This document shows positions 46,028 to 58,597 of a DNA stretch of 64,000 bases, one piece after another (the first letter of the stretch is position 1; each line of letters begins with the position of its first letter). Both the position numbers and the translations under genes were made by a program. The DNA is from Zarea fungicola (taxonomy: Eukaryota > Ascomycota > Sordariomycetes > Hypocreales > Cordycipitaceae), in contig FWCC01000299.1 in the NCBI GenBank assembly GCA_900169235.1, positions 79,576 to 143,575 of the forward strand, in the 5' to 3' direction. Below the pieces are notes generated by a model that was not told the DNA's origin, made no database searches, and saw nothing but the letters and a program-made list of their open reading frames with translations.

Positions 46028-49000
46028 TTAAATATCATAATCGTCATCCCAACCAAGTTTGTCATAAATTGACTGTTGCGGCTTGTTTTGATCCCTCTCC
46101 TTCAGCTGCAGCTGTCCAGCAGGACTCGCAGTCAACATTTGCTGTTGCTTCTTGGCCGGTGTGGCAAAAATTTGGTCATTATAATCAGACTTTCGCACAT
46201 TTTCTCCTTGCACCTTGGGAGGCTGCAGTCGATTCTCTCTCGTCGGATTTGTGGTTGGCGGTCGTGTCGTTTGAGCTACAGGCGACGGCGGAACAAATGG
46301 CCCATCGTCGGGACAAGGAATGAAAAAAGAATGTGCTTTCATTCGTTTCGTAGGCGTGTTTCCCACTGTATCAATAGCTGGCGAAGTATTCAAACTCATT
46401 GGATTTCGAGTTCGGTGGCCTGTTGATGGGATAAATTGCCCAATGCTCGACGGCGGGATCACGTCGTCCATGAACTGCATAAGCGTATCAGGGACGCCAT
46501 CAGTCTGTGCAAACACATCTTTGAATCGGTTATTTGCAGGGGTCGCCTGGACTTGAACAGAGTTGCCATGGGCTCGCTGCATCTTACGTGCTTCTGTTTA
46601 ATCATTAGCTTACCATACAATCAACTCGGTCATTTTTGGGGGGCCTTACTTCTGGCAGCCAGAGCTCTCTGACTGTCAGCCTCTTCCATGGCTTGCCCAA
46701 CAATATCTCTGTTTGGTTTTCGCAAAGCGGCAATGGCGTCCCTGACTTGTGCGTCGACCAAGGCCTTCCTACTCGCCTTACTCCCATCTTGACCAACCAC
46801 GCTACTGCTGCGCGAGAGCGCTGGTCTTCTCTGGCTTTCAATATCATTTGTGGATACGCGTCTCAGCTTCGCAGGCTCACTTCCTTCGCGTTTCACCGTC
46901 GCTACGGTTGTTGACGTAGCAGACCGCATGAGGGCAATCATGTTGCTCGGGCCACGCGAGACGCTGCGTCGGTTCTGTTGGTCTGTAGAGAGAGCACGCT
47001 GGAGGGTCTTTGGCGGTCGTGGTGCGGCGGGTCTCTTGATTGCAGAGCCAGGTTTCTGCTCTCGCCTGCTTGTGGAGCGCTTCTGCGACTTGCTACCACT
47101 AACGGGCATGATTACCGGCCCTCCAAGCTTCCTATTGATGGAATCGCACAGTTCGGGAATGCGGGCTGAGAAGAACGGAACAATCACGTCGGTGCAAAAG
47201 TCTTTTAGAGGCTCAGATGATGACTTTTGAACGCGCTGACCATTGAGACTCTGGCGGTTCACCTGCGAGTCTTCTGCAAGCTGCTGCTCGTCAGAGGCAG
47301 TAGATTGCCAGATAGTCAAACGATCCGCGTGAACGTCAAGTAGAACAGGCAGGTTGTGCTTGTTCCTCTTCTTCGTCTGGAGAGCAGCTTGCGACCGATG
47401 AACTTGTGCGGTCGACGAAGCGCCAGGAAGCACTGGAAGACTGCTGTCGATCGCATCATCGTTGGCCTTGAGGGGCTCCAGGGCCAAAATTTCCAAAATA
47501 ACAATCATTTGCAACTGGGTTTCACGCGTACGAAGTAATGCCAGATGTGGTTTGATTTGCGTGGCGGAAAATGTATGCTGCTCTTCGTCCAGTTCAGGCT
47601 TGTTGGCATTCCACCATCGCCGGATTCGGTCATCTTCGGTGGGATAGAGACCATTTTTGCCAATTTTCATCTTCTTGGCCTTGCGTCTCTTTGAGCGTGC
47701 CTCATCGGAGCTGTCGGCGAATACTGATAGCTGGGAGATAATTTCCGGTGCAGTTTCACGATACTTCTTGTCGATTTGTACCGTGGTAAGAATGAGGCTC
47801 TTGAGGAATTCAATGAGGTCTGCCATGTCGAGGTTCGCTTCAAGGTCCAGGTGAAAGGCTGATCTAGCTCGTGACAAAGGTCCTTTGGCAAAATATGCAA
47901 GTGAGCCCATGGACTTGTATAAAGCTTCAAAATATTGTAATTGTATGTTCTCGAATATGTTGGTGGCCACGTCTTGAGGGCCGTCATCGGTAGCTCTGGG
48001 GAGAATATGGCTGGGGCAAGTATTTGAATACTCAACCAGGACAGTGCGCTCTCCCGTGGCTCCATGACCTGGTTGGCTGAGGTATGGCGTAAGTGCTCTT
48101 GGCAATGTTTCTTCTCCAGGACAAGTTTTGTGGTGGCGGGTCATGATTTCAGGCCTTGGTTCCTCGCCAGGGTCAATTTTGCGCTGACAGATGAGAGCTT
48201 CAGGCCCTGGCTCCTCTCCAGCATAGATCTTGGGATGGCGAATCATAATCTCCGGCATAGGCGACTTTCCAGCGCTCTCTTCGGCCTGTAGCGTCGGATT
48301 ATCTAACGTAGGCTGCAGCGTGGCATCCCACACCAGCTTCCGTGTCGAAGCGTCCGTCACAGAAGTGACTGGTCCTTCGCTGGATAGCCAGGGCTCTGTC
48401 TTCGGCTTCTTTCGTACGAGCGACTGAATTGCTTCAATAGCCGCCCTCTTCTGTCTCTCTTTGCTATTCATATGCGGTGTCAACTCGGCTAGTGGAGCGT
48501 ACTGCTGCTGCGGCTCTGCCTTGACGTGTGAGACTCGCTCGTGGCAGGCGGCTGAGGCGTGCTGCGCAAGGCGCTCGAGATTCACCCACGCGCCAAGCTT
48601 GCACATTGTATACAGACCTTCCTCCTCACGCTCAAGGGCATATACCGTGCCCGAGCCATCGTGACGGGCGATGAGGACGCTCTGCGTAGAGCCCAGGCGG
48701 GATTCAAGGTCGAGGATCTTGATGCGGCCCTCGACGAATCGGGTATATGTAGTCTCGGCAGTCGTCGACGGGAAATCAATGCACCCTATCGGTAGATGCT
48801 GTCGTCGTAGTAAAAATAAAGGTGATAATGTCTTTGGTTGTATGCGGAGGGCGTGGGGATGTGGCTATACAGGTACCGCATTGGTACATTAGCAACTTCT
48901 TGACCTCACTTCAGGGAAGTATGTTCTGGGGCTCACCTTGACAACAATGGATGCTTTCAGGAGCCGTTCCATGACAGGATCGGAGCGAGGTTGCTTATCC

Positions 49001-49137
49001 CGGGTCGCTGGTGAGGCTGCCGCGCTGTTCGTAGCGCTGTTCGTAGCATGATTCAAGCCTCTGTCGGAAGTTGGCGTGAGGATACCGGAGCGAGGGTGAG
49101 ACGCGCCTCTCTCGTCCGGGCCGAGGGAGGAGGACAT
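46028..49137 (-). CDS. sld3: DNA replication initiation factor Sld3
   Basis: Exons (minus) are 48937-49137, 46650-48864 and 46028-46593; phases 0 and 1 give 993 residues. The family resemblance lies in the central Cdc45-binding Sld3 domain. It includes FENIQLQYFEALY, the KGPLSRAR segment, FLKSLILTTVQIDKKY and IGKNGLYPTEDDRIRRWW (about residues 370-540). The C-terminal third is basic and disordered, with SP/TP sites including a full CDK site TPTK; phospho-Sld3 binds Dpb11 in yeast. Sld3 loads Cdc45 on Mcm2-7 at origins, so it acts on the product of MCM7 in the same window. Three 17-residue tandem repeats lie at 271-321. One ACGCGT box lies 203 bp upstream. Confidence 0.88.
48103..48255 (-). 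repeat. Three tandem 51-nt repeats inside SLD3
   Basis: Units 48205-48255, 48154-48204 and 48103-48153 each encode 17 residues of pattern PE-(I/A)-(M/L)-x-x-x-x-K-x-x-(A/P)-GEE-x-x. They diverge in DNA but keep the frame and the GEE core. The repeat lies before the conserved Sld3 domain. Confidence 0.85.
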
Positions 49138-51229
49138 GGGCGCGTGTGTATAAATTCATTCATCAACCATGACGTTTATGGTACTTGTGTCGGTCTTTTT
49201 TTTCTGCTGGTGTAGGGTACTCTATAATGTGCTTTAGTAAAATGTGTATAGACTGCGTATACGATTGCGGGAGAGGTCTGTTGCCTGTTCTTGAGGAAGT
49301 TATTTTTGGTGGGGACAGCTTTTAGTGGTTCGCGGTAGGACGCGTTACTATATCAGCCAGCTGCGGGGCTTCTTTGCCAATAACACTGCCCGTTTCGGTC
49401 CGCGACAACTAAGGCGGCAATTTGACAATTCGGAATTCTAATGAAATCGTGCAGTTTAAATGACGATCAATTTGTTGCGTCTCTTGTTTTTTCTTTTTCT
49501 TCTTTTCGCGATATGGTTGTAACACTGTGGCGTATCTTCCGAGCTGCCAATAGACTTCTACCTAGCAGCACTAGATTGAGAGATCTTAGCACTTCGTGCT
49601 CAATTAGCTGCATACATGATGCATCAGACTGTGCGAGTATACTTGAAACATTGATAAACTGGTAGCTTTCTTTTGAAGTTTAGCACTTTTTACTAGGCAA
49701 TACCACGCAGTGGTGTGCGCTGTCAATCCGCGACTCCTGCCATTGATATCTAGTATATAGCCTCACGTTTGCACTGGAAATAGGCACAGTTCCTCCAGAG
49801 CAGATTTTTTGTTGCGGCGCGGCACGAATATCAGCACGATACAAGACCCAATACTTGAAAACCCAATCATAGAGAAATAAAATAAAATAAAAACGAAAGC
49901 CGATTTGTTCTAATCACATATAAACTATAGACCCGGCCACCTATGAACGAAAGAGTTTATGGGACTTCGCTACAGGGTAAGCAGATGTCACTAGATTACC
50001 ACCTCGCATTTAAGTGAGACGAAAAGCTTCTTTGATTTACCCAACAAGACAATCATGTTCCCTGTCAACTCACAGAGAAAGTGATTTGTATATTTCAAAA
50101 AAAGTGAAAAGGAATGACGCAAATGTTTTCTATTTCTCTCCAAAAGCATAACCCACCTGCCACTCTTTTTATTGAACACCAAAAGTAAGAGACCGCGATC
50201 TCCCATCTGTGGTAGCAAAAGCCACCCGCATATCTTCCCCACAAATGCAGATCCTTCCCCAAAACGGTAAAGTCTATATTTCGATCTATTATTCAAGGCG
50301 CAACATACATATTTGATACACACCCTTTCATGATCGGAGAGGGTTAGCCGACGTCGCCACGTGGTTCCCGGCTCAGAGTCAAGTCCTGATCCAAACACAA
50401 TGTAAACACGCCCCTCTTTGAAGCGGGAAAAGAGACGCAAGGTAAGTCTGTATTTCGAAGAAGATGGATGCTAAGATCGGGATACTATGCAGATCGACAA
50501 TTATTCGGTCATAATTAGTAGTTGTGGTGTTTCCACGCTACTATTTCCAGAACCAACACCATGACTTGACAATTCGTGAAGCTAGAACATTTGAAATACA
50601 CCAGTGCACTGACTCATTTTCACTAAAAAGAAGGAACTGCATCCAAGATAAAGAGGGGCGAAAAGTCCTTGAAAATATTTGGATTTTGCTAGTCTTATTC
50701 ATCAATCGATGCCCAATTTCCCCAGTAATGCCTTTGCCTACAATTGCTGTCCAAAGTCCAATGCAATACCGCAAAAACTCCAGATGGCAATGAACTCTTT
50801 TCCTAGCTCCAAAATCAATCCCAGTCCTGGCGCCAAAAACGAAACAAACAAAAATCCATGGAAAGCGTTCCTTTACAAAAAAGAGGTATATGTAGAGAAA
50901 ATAAAATAAAAAGAAGTAAAAGATGAGAGACCAAAAGGCAGGTAGCACCCTGGTTTCACAAATATTAATAATGGTCGTCGCACTGATGGCCAGTAGGTCA
51001 GCCTGGTGAGCCAGCCGTGAGAGCAGGGGCTTCAGTTCCAGACTGGAAACTGCTGTGATGGCTACTGTGCGAATATAGTAGTATACAGTCCCTCAGATTG
51101 AATAGCCGACGTCGCAAAGATGTAGCCGAGATATAGGTATAAACATCGACAGCTGTCATCGAAAGATACGTGCGCTGTCGCATTCTGATTGTGAACGAAT
51201 TTGCCTCTCTTTCCCCCCCGGCACCACAT
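49138..51229. other. Intergenic between SLD3 start and homeobox gene stop
   Basis: About 2.1 kb. The left end is the SLD3 promoter; the right part is AT-rich 3' flank of the homeobox gene (49.85-50.95 kb). A 149-codon minus-strand frame at 49991-50440 shows no motif and is not called. Confidence 0.5.
49340..49345. promoter_or_regulatory. MluI-cell-cycle box upstream of SLD3
   Basis: A perfect ACGCGT lies 203 bp before the SLD3 start codon, matching the layout at MSH3 and MCM7. Confidence 0.5.
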
Positions 51230-52879
51230 CTAAGAGTGAGACCAGTCGGCACTGCCGTAAAAGCCTAAGTATGTCGGGCTGCTTTGCTGATTGTATACTG
51301 AAGGCTGCTGAGCCCCGAGGCCAGTACTGTTGACATAACCAGGGATTGTCATGACTGACATATCAAATGACGGAGGAAGGTTGGAGAGGCCAGTGTTGAC
51401 TAGATAGTCATCCGAGAACCCAACGCCATATGCCGAGTGGATGTGGAAGACGCTCCCCGTGATTCCAGGGGTGCTGGGTGGCGTCGACAGGGTACGGTCG
51501 TGGTTAACGAAGCCAGACGTCTTGGTATCTATTGAGAAGTTACCAGAGAGAGATAGGTCATCAATACTTTGACCGTTGGCAACAATGGGAGTATCGGGTG
51601 TCGGAGGAGCCATGGAGCTGGTGGCACCAGTGGAAGAGGGGGATCGGTGCATACTGAACAAGTTGCGGGGGGTGGTGGTAGTAGGCTTGGCGATCCGGCC
51701 TGAGCTCGATGTTGACGAAGTTCTGCGCATGAATTTGGCACTTTCGGCCATTTTGCCAAGATCCACGGCTGTTTTGGGAACGCCAGAGCCTGAAACGCCG
51801 CTTCGAACTGCATTGATGGAGAGTTGAGTGGGGCGTCTGTTGCGGCGGGAGGCTATGTCGATGGAAGGAGGGGATTTGAGATGCAGACCGTTGGGGAATT
51901 GGCAAGTTGGGCTGATGGAAAGATCACGGTCAAAGGATGACTGATCTGTCTGTAAGCTGCCGAGGAACATAGAAGAAGAAAAGAACTGGCTAGCCTTGGT
52001 AGCACTAGAATTCATGCCCTGGAACTCCGGGCCGAGAAGTTGGCTTGGGCTGCGATTTGCCATGGGCATATGCAGCTCAGTATCACTCATGGCAAGGCCA
52101 TCTGCACTGGCATCGGAAATGGAGAGATAGTCATGTATATCTTCAGGGGACTTGACTTCACTGTCCTGATCAGCAGCAGCTCTGACAAACGTTGTCGCAT
52201 CACAGACTAGATCCGGAGTGGTCTCCATAGAGGGAACTGCGCTGTCCTCCGTCTTGATCACATCAAGGGCCGCATCGCCGAAGCAACTTTCCGGAGAATC
52301 GGAAGCATCACAGGAGTGAGCCGCAGGTTGCGAGCCAGGGAATGGTGCACTGGATGCAACAAGTTCACGCCTGCGGTCGGGAATCATGATGCTTCCGTCT
52401 GCGGCGGCTTTGTCCTTGTTTTGTTTCTGCTTCTCCTCATAGTCCCTGATATTCTTTTCCTTCTTTTCCCTGGCACGACGGTTTTGGAACCAATTCTGCG
52501 TGGAGTTAGTCTATGATGGCTTGACAAATGGCTTGTCGTCTGGGAAGAAATCAAAAAGACTCACGTTAATACGGGCGTTGTCTACTCGCATAGACTCGGC
52601 GAGGGCCTTTTTAGTTGTGCTGTTGGGCTTGTGGTTTTTTTTGAACTCGTTTTCCAGAATCTCAACCTCTTCCTTGGAGAGTCGAGGCTTAGATTCTGTT
52701 GCGCGGGGCATTTGCTGGTTTAGCAGACCCCGCTGGTGAGCCTGGTAGGCATCCATGGACTCAGCTAGATACGCAGTGTAGTTGGCGCTGGAGAGCTGTG
52801 AGTAGGCGGCGGCGTTAAAAGTATCAGCCATCGAGGTATAGGGCCAGCCGGCCCAGTTGTTCTGAGCAAAGGGACCCAT
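51230..52879 (-). CDS. Homeobox transcription factor
   Basis: Exons 52565-52879 and 51230-52495 join in phase 0 across a 69-nt intron (GTGAGT, ACTAAC, CGCAG), giving 526 residues. The homeodomain spans about 62-121: KPRLSKEEVEILENEF (helix 1), a KPNSTTKKALAESM helix 2, and helix 3 VDNARINNWFQNRRAREKK. The intron falls exactly before the WFQNRR recognition core. The rest is Ser/Thr/Pro-rich with scattered acidic patches, typical of an activator. It resembles the conidiation-linked Htf1/Hox2 homeobox class of filamentous ascomycetes, but I cannot confirm orthology. The ATG at 52879 is preferred; the frame is open further upstream but of leader-like composition. A very long gene-poor region precedes it. 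Confidence 0.9.
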
Positions 52880-53900
52880 GATGGAGATTGCTGTTTGATG
52901 ATTCCCAGTATGTTGTTTCGCACTTGAAGACTTAGTACCTGTTGACTTGGAGCGTGGTATGTAACTGAGACCAAATGAGAGTTGCTGATGTGGCGGGTGG
53001 TGTAAAACGAGAAGCGACGTGAAGTAGGAGGCAGAATAGGAACGAGTGAAAGTCAGCTTGGCCGTGGTGCAAGTGTACAATAAGGAGCGCTAAGTTCTTG
53101 AGGAAACAAGAAGCAAGTTGCCGTACAAGTGATGGTTGAACGGAGACTTGCTGGAGCACACAGGTCTGGCGATGGACAGAATCGACAACAAAAGGTTGGC
53201 GGATATCGACGAATTTATTAAACAAGACGGTTGTATGGGTTGTTGCGGCGGTGGTAGGAAGCGAGAAGGGTACAAGAAGTGAGACAAGAGAGCTCACTTA
53301 GTTCTTGGACTCTGCCCTCGTAGGACGAGTTTGGCGAAGGGGGAAGATCTTCTTGACGAGAAGGAATAGCATGGTGGGACAGGGCAAGAGGAAGAGAGGG
53401 GCATACGAGGTAGAAGAAGGGCAAGACAATGTATTCTGTAGTCCGGCATTGGCGCCGAGGGGAGGAGGCGTGAGAGAGGCGAAGGTCCCTGGTCGGCTGG
53501 GCCATCCACATCCGCATCCACCAAAGTCGACATCCATTCATCGCCGGGCCAGGGTGCTAGATGGGAGAGTGTGCGTGCGCTGCATGGTGGTGTGAGCGTC
53601 CGCCTGCGCGTACTTTTTAGGCGTGGAGGTGTGAAGGGGTGAGGGTGAGTAGGCTCTAGTGTGATGTGAGGACGGGGTACCCGGAAGAGCGAGCAATCTG
53701 ACCCCTGGCAACCCGGTGGTGGCGTGCCCTTTGTGCGGGTATGGACGCATGTATGCATGGCAGGCCTAACGTCCTTAACGGAGGGCCAAAAAGGAGCAGA
53801 CGAGGAGGCCCTGGGCCAGGGAAGGTGAATGTGGTGTGGGCTTTTACGGTGCGGCGTTGGACTTGCTGCTCTCCCCATGGTGACCGAGATCAGCTCAGAC
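52880..53900 (-). other. Long 5' flank or leader of the homeobox gene
   Basis: About 1 kb upstream of the homeobox start is Thr/Pro/Ser-biased in every minus frame and pyrimidine-rich on that strand, as seen in long fungal 5' leaders. It contains several short ATG-started frames that could act as upstream ORFs, the nearest ones within 200 nt of the start. No conserved coding signal. Confidence 0.4.
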
Positions 53901-53901
53901 C

Positions 53902-53919
53902 TTTTTTTTTTTTTTTTTT
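53902..53919. repeat. T18 homopolymer
   Basis: An uninterrupted run of 18 T, about 1 kb upstream of the homeobox gene. With A13 at 54378-54390 it frames about 0.5 kb of G-rich sequence. Confidence 0.9.
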
Positions 53920-55700
53920 GGCGACAAGGTAGCTTTGGCTACACGCCTCCACTCGGAAGTGTCCAAGGGACGCCCCCCCTGCTCCCCGAAAGAAGCGAGT
54001 GAAGTTATGGGGAAAGGCTGAAGGGGGGAGTGCAAGCTACGACGATGGAGGTGTCGGTGGCCCAAACTAATTTTGCCAAGCCGCGGCGAGCAGCGTTTTT
54101 CAGGGACAGATGGCATTGCTACCAGTAGCGGTTGAGTGATGCAGAAGTAGAAGGCCAACCAGTAGGTACTACCTGTATGTAACTGGTACCAAGGCACCAA
54201 GGCAAGTGCGGAGGGTCACAACAGGTATAACACTTGCCCTTGACGGACACTGGAGTGAAATCGTTCGGGGATTCAGCAGTTGTGAGAGCAGTGTTGCGCC
54301 ACCACGGCGGCCAGGGTAACAAGGGCAGGCAAGCACTCTATGTTGCGATTCCCGCAGGCCTGCGATGGTCTAGACGCAAAAAAAAAAAAACATACATACT
54401 GCTACGGGTACCAGCAAACAGGAGATGGCCCAAACGAGCCCGCCTGTGAGCAACGACGTCCAAGGGTTTGGCGTCGGGGTTGGCTGGCTGGCTTCTTTCA
54501 CCGGTGGTGGGCTGCTGTACGCAAGTTTGGTGTGGGTGGGTTCCAGTTTTCAGTTCAGGTGCTGGAGCTCTTCCAGGTACTTTTCTGTTGACAGACACTG
54601 CTGTAACGCGGAGACCAGCCAGGATGGCTCTGCTCTGCCTGCTCCGTCTCTACCAGTAGCGTACCTGGTCATTTCACAGCGCCTGCTGGCCTCCCTCAAT
54701 TATTAGGGGGCAGTGGGTAGTGCAACCGGGGCGATTCACTGAACCCCCGCCCGTTGCCCAAAGGCAACCCACCTGTCGACACTTCCCGATACAGCGGCCA
54801 GCGCTCGATAACCTTACTTAACCGAGTAGGTACCTAGTGTCTACAAGCGCCTCCTCCAGCACTCTCCCAGGTGCTTGCGACCCCCTTCGTTTGCCCTTTA
54901 TTAGATTGCGACCCCCAAAAATCTACAGCACGAATACGCGCCGCCGCCTGCACAGGGCAGATACGCCAGGAAACACTTGCTCAAGATATACAACTGCCTA
55001 AATTAGTAGTTATCTGCTCCGTCTACCTAGTACCTAAAATGCTCCGCTACGGATAGAGCCCCATCAGAGAAAGGGTACAGCCTAAACAAAGGGTGTGAGG
55101 GAGTCGTCAATGGTTTTGACACCAATTCTTGATGTCATCCTCCTTGGCTATTTTAATGTAGACGGCCCGGTCATTCATTCTATTATCACCAATAAAGGGA
55201 GCAGAATTGCCCAAACTATCTACAGTCTTCATTCCCAGGAAGAACAGCGGCGAGGGGCGCTTGAACCTTTTCAGCTGCTAAATGTCACCATCGGGTGTAT
55301 ACATACCCAGCATGCATACATGCAATGAACGGGACAAAAAATGACATATGTACGACAAGCAACCTACAAATCATCATCCTGCCTGTATGATGGTGATATG
55401 CACTACGGCCATTGCAGCCGAGTGGTCACTTTCTCTGCACCAACCTTCACCAACCTGCATCAGGAGGCTTGCAGGCAAACGATGTACCTTGTCACTACTG
55501 CAGATTCCATTTGAAGACACCGAGGAAATCCCATTGGTGTCATCGATTGATCGCCATCATCGACCGCCACAAGAACCTTGCCAACCAACTTACCCTTCCG
55601 TAGATAGACTACACTGGGGCCAGCTGGTCAGTGTAAGCCAGCAGAGTTGGGGGGGACGCGCTGGTGTTGCTGCAATAGAGTAGAAGAGATGCCTAATTTA
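53920..55700. other. Gene-poor stretch
   Basis: No supportable gene. G-rich on the plus strand to 54.7 kb, with an A13 run at 54378-54390; short frames throughout have no recognisable motif. Small TACCTAG and ACCTAGT units occur at about 54,830 and 55,025. Confidence 0.5.
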
Positions 55701-57300
55701 TCTCACAATGTACGTTCAACCATACCGGTAAGCGGGCTTATTCTGTGCGCTCTCTCATTTGGCCAAGAGTAGCCCCGTCGCGTTAGTATCTCTTTGGTGC
55801 AGCATCACAAATATGCACCTCCAGGGGAATTACCAGTAGTTACAGCGAGCCATCAACCTACCAACCTAACTTGTTACACTTGGCTGCAGCGTTGTAAGGA
55901 GCTAGGTTTGGTCCGCGGTGGGCCCTTGAATAGGTAGGCACCTGTAATTGGACACCGCTTTCACCAAACATCGTGCATGGTAATGGCACAGGAGCTGCTG
56001 TTTGGCGCAAACTAAGTAATGAGAGATTGGGGCTGTCCATCGGCTCCATTACACTTCTCACGGGTCTACCAGTAATGCAGCTCCTAGGAATGTAACTGCA
56101 GAAGGTGCTTTGCAAAGAGCTCCATCTCGAGGCCCCCAGTTGCTTCTATCACCATTACCCCTTTTAGGTGGCCGACCCCGCCGCTGTACCGCTGGGGTTG
56201 CGTCGTCTGAACTTCCTTGATGTTAGTTGGTTAGTATTATCTTCTGTTGATGTTGTTTGAGGGTCTAATAATAGTAAGTTATAGCTCCTTTCACCAACTG
56301 TGCTTGCATTTGGGGGAAAAACAAACTAACTGGTTAACCTCTCGGGAGAAAGTAAGACCGAATGATGGATAGTATATAGCATAACCCGCAGATTGTGCTT
56401 ACTATCTGCCTTAACGTCTTGTAACTACTTATTTGACTTATTGTAGTTTTATGAGCGACCTTATTCACACAGTTAGGCGGTCATCGTCTTTTGGTAATTC
56501 CGTCGCTGAATCTCACTAGAAGACGCTTGGTAGCCCGCGGCGGTTTTGGAATGTAGGGCGTCCAGCTAGTAAGTCTGGGGGGTCTACATGAGGCTCTGTG
56601 GGGTTCCGACCTCGCCAACTGGCGGGCACCAGGGCCGTTTTAGTCGAGGACCGGACCGAGGTGCAGCGCTTTGTGAGCTACTCAGTACGTAGGTATCACG
56701 CATTATTACAGTAACGGCGACTATGTATGTACGGCTGTCTGTGAGCAACTTAATAATGCTTCTAGCTAGCTCATATGTCTACTAGCATCCCAGGGATCTA
56801 AGTAGATACTCCTCCCAAGTTAGGTAAGATGGGAACGTTCTGGGTTCGTCTTGTCCGACGAGAATAAGGCCATGTAGGATTAAGAGAAGACAGTAAATTA
56901 CTCAAAGCGACTGCGTGAGTCTGGCGACGAATGTTTTACATTGACAGTGCAATGAATAGTAGTACTAAAGGCCTGGTATCTGTGGTTTATGCACCAGTAG
57001 CATCCACATCTCGTTGCGCAAAGCAAGACGGATTTTCACGGCTGTAGACGAGCATATCCCGCGCGTTGTTACGATTGTCCCTTATATGGTTCTTTCCTGG
57101 CCCAGATAACCCCTGGATGATACATACTATTAGGCTACGGCCTGCCAAAGTACTTTGAGCTTTGGACTCTCTGGATGACCATGTCCTGCGTTACACCATC
57201 CCCATAGACGGTTAATACTTAGACACACGACTCGTACAATGGCTAGGAATAGGTTGAAAATTGAGAAGAGAAGGTATTAGATGGAAACAAAAAACGCGAC
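55700..57300. mobile_element. Possible decayed mobile-element remnant (low confidence)
   Basis: This 1.6 kb is rich in TA dinucleotides and stop codons in all frames, unlike the flanking gene region. On the minus strand at about 56157-56184 there is an AT-hook-like peptide RRGRPPKRG next to an acidic SSDD run, a composition common in fungal retroelement polyproteins. No LTR, terminal repeat or catalytic motif was found. Repeat-induced point mutation of an old insert would fit, but ordinary intergenic sequence is not excluded. Confidence 0.25.
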
Positions 57301-58597
57301 ACAAAATAACGAGAAACCATTCGCAAGTTTACGGATCGTTGGCTCCTTCGGACTAACTGGAAGCGAGGTACCGATTTTTTTCTGCCAGGGACTTGCACCT
57401 GTATAGTTCTGGCAGAGATGCCAAGGCGGTTAGTGTGTGTCTCGCAGAAGAGCTTTCGGCGCCAATTAGCACTGTTTAGTGCGACAGCCACTCTGTTGGC
57501 TGGTGCCAGAGGGAATAGGGCAGTGCAGCAGTGCATCGGCACATCAATGCTCTGTCCTAATGCCCTGTACATTTGGAGTTCTAGGCCGTCAACTGCGCCG
57601 GAGCAAGCTCCCGTTTTGGCATGGCCCCCTTCTCGGGCTAGTTGCCGCGGTGCTCGCCTGTCAGGCTGTCATCAGGCTCCTTCCGTGTCTCGCTAACTTT
57701 CTCCCCGTAGCACCACTCCCATTCCGAAATGGCCCCCGCCACCCATTGCGCCTCGCTTGCCACAGGACCAACTGACTTAGTTACTTCACTCTTTGAAAAG
57801 GACACACGCTGGCTCTAGTTTTCTCTCGCGCACCGTGGCTTGCTTGATTCAGCTAAGCCCTCTTCGAAATATTCCCCGCCAGTCTCCCCGCGTCCTGTGA
57901 TTCGGCCCTGTTACGAGACGCAAACACCGAATTGCCTATTTTGCTCATCTCTCACACCTTCGGCATATGGCTCTCAGTAACATTCACCAAGCAGCGCATG
58001 ATCGACTCGGCCCATGGCTAATAAAGTTTGTAAAAGCCTTCTTTCCATCGGGATTAATTCATTATAGAGGACAAAGCTAACTTTGGTTGATAGCCAAACC
58101 ATTCGTTCCAAATCCAGTATACCAATCTAACTCACTACATGCCTACCAACATCTGATACATACATACCTGTGGGCCACACCACCTGCTCCAGAAGCACGT
58201 TTCACCTCTCCATGGACATGTATTGACCACGCCTTCGCCAGGCATACTGCACCCACCCCTCCGAATACTGCAAATTCCTTGGGATACAGTGGACCCATTT
58301 GTTGATTATTAATAACAGTCCAGTAAAAATCCAGCACTTGTCACGGGCACAAACAAGCCTACGGCAATTCTACATATGGAAATACACAACACCGCGCATA
58401 TCACCACTAGCCACGCAATTTGCCTTGATCATCCCTGAGCGGGCTAGTTTAGTTGACTTGGTTGCGATTTTAAACTATTACTATGTTCTCGATGCTAGTG
58501 TTCTATTTTGGAGTTTTGAGACTTGTAATGTCTTGTCCTACACTGAGGAATATGTATATCTGACTAACCGATTTACTTGTTGCTAGTTAGTGCTTTA
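57301..58597. other. Gene-poor stretch
   Basis: Nothing supportable. Several plus-strand frames of up to 98 codons (57.4-57.8 kb) have Arg/Ala/Pro-biased, motif-free translations. Confidence 0.5.

Noticed and set aside
49991..50440. 149-codon minus-strand frame between SLD3 and the homeobox gene
   Set aside because: AT-rich 3' flank, no domain, no plausible promoter or splice pattern.
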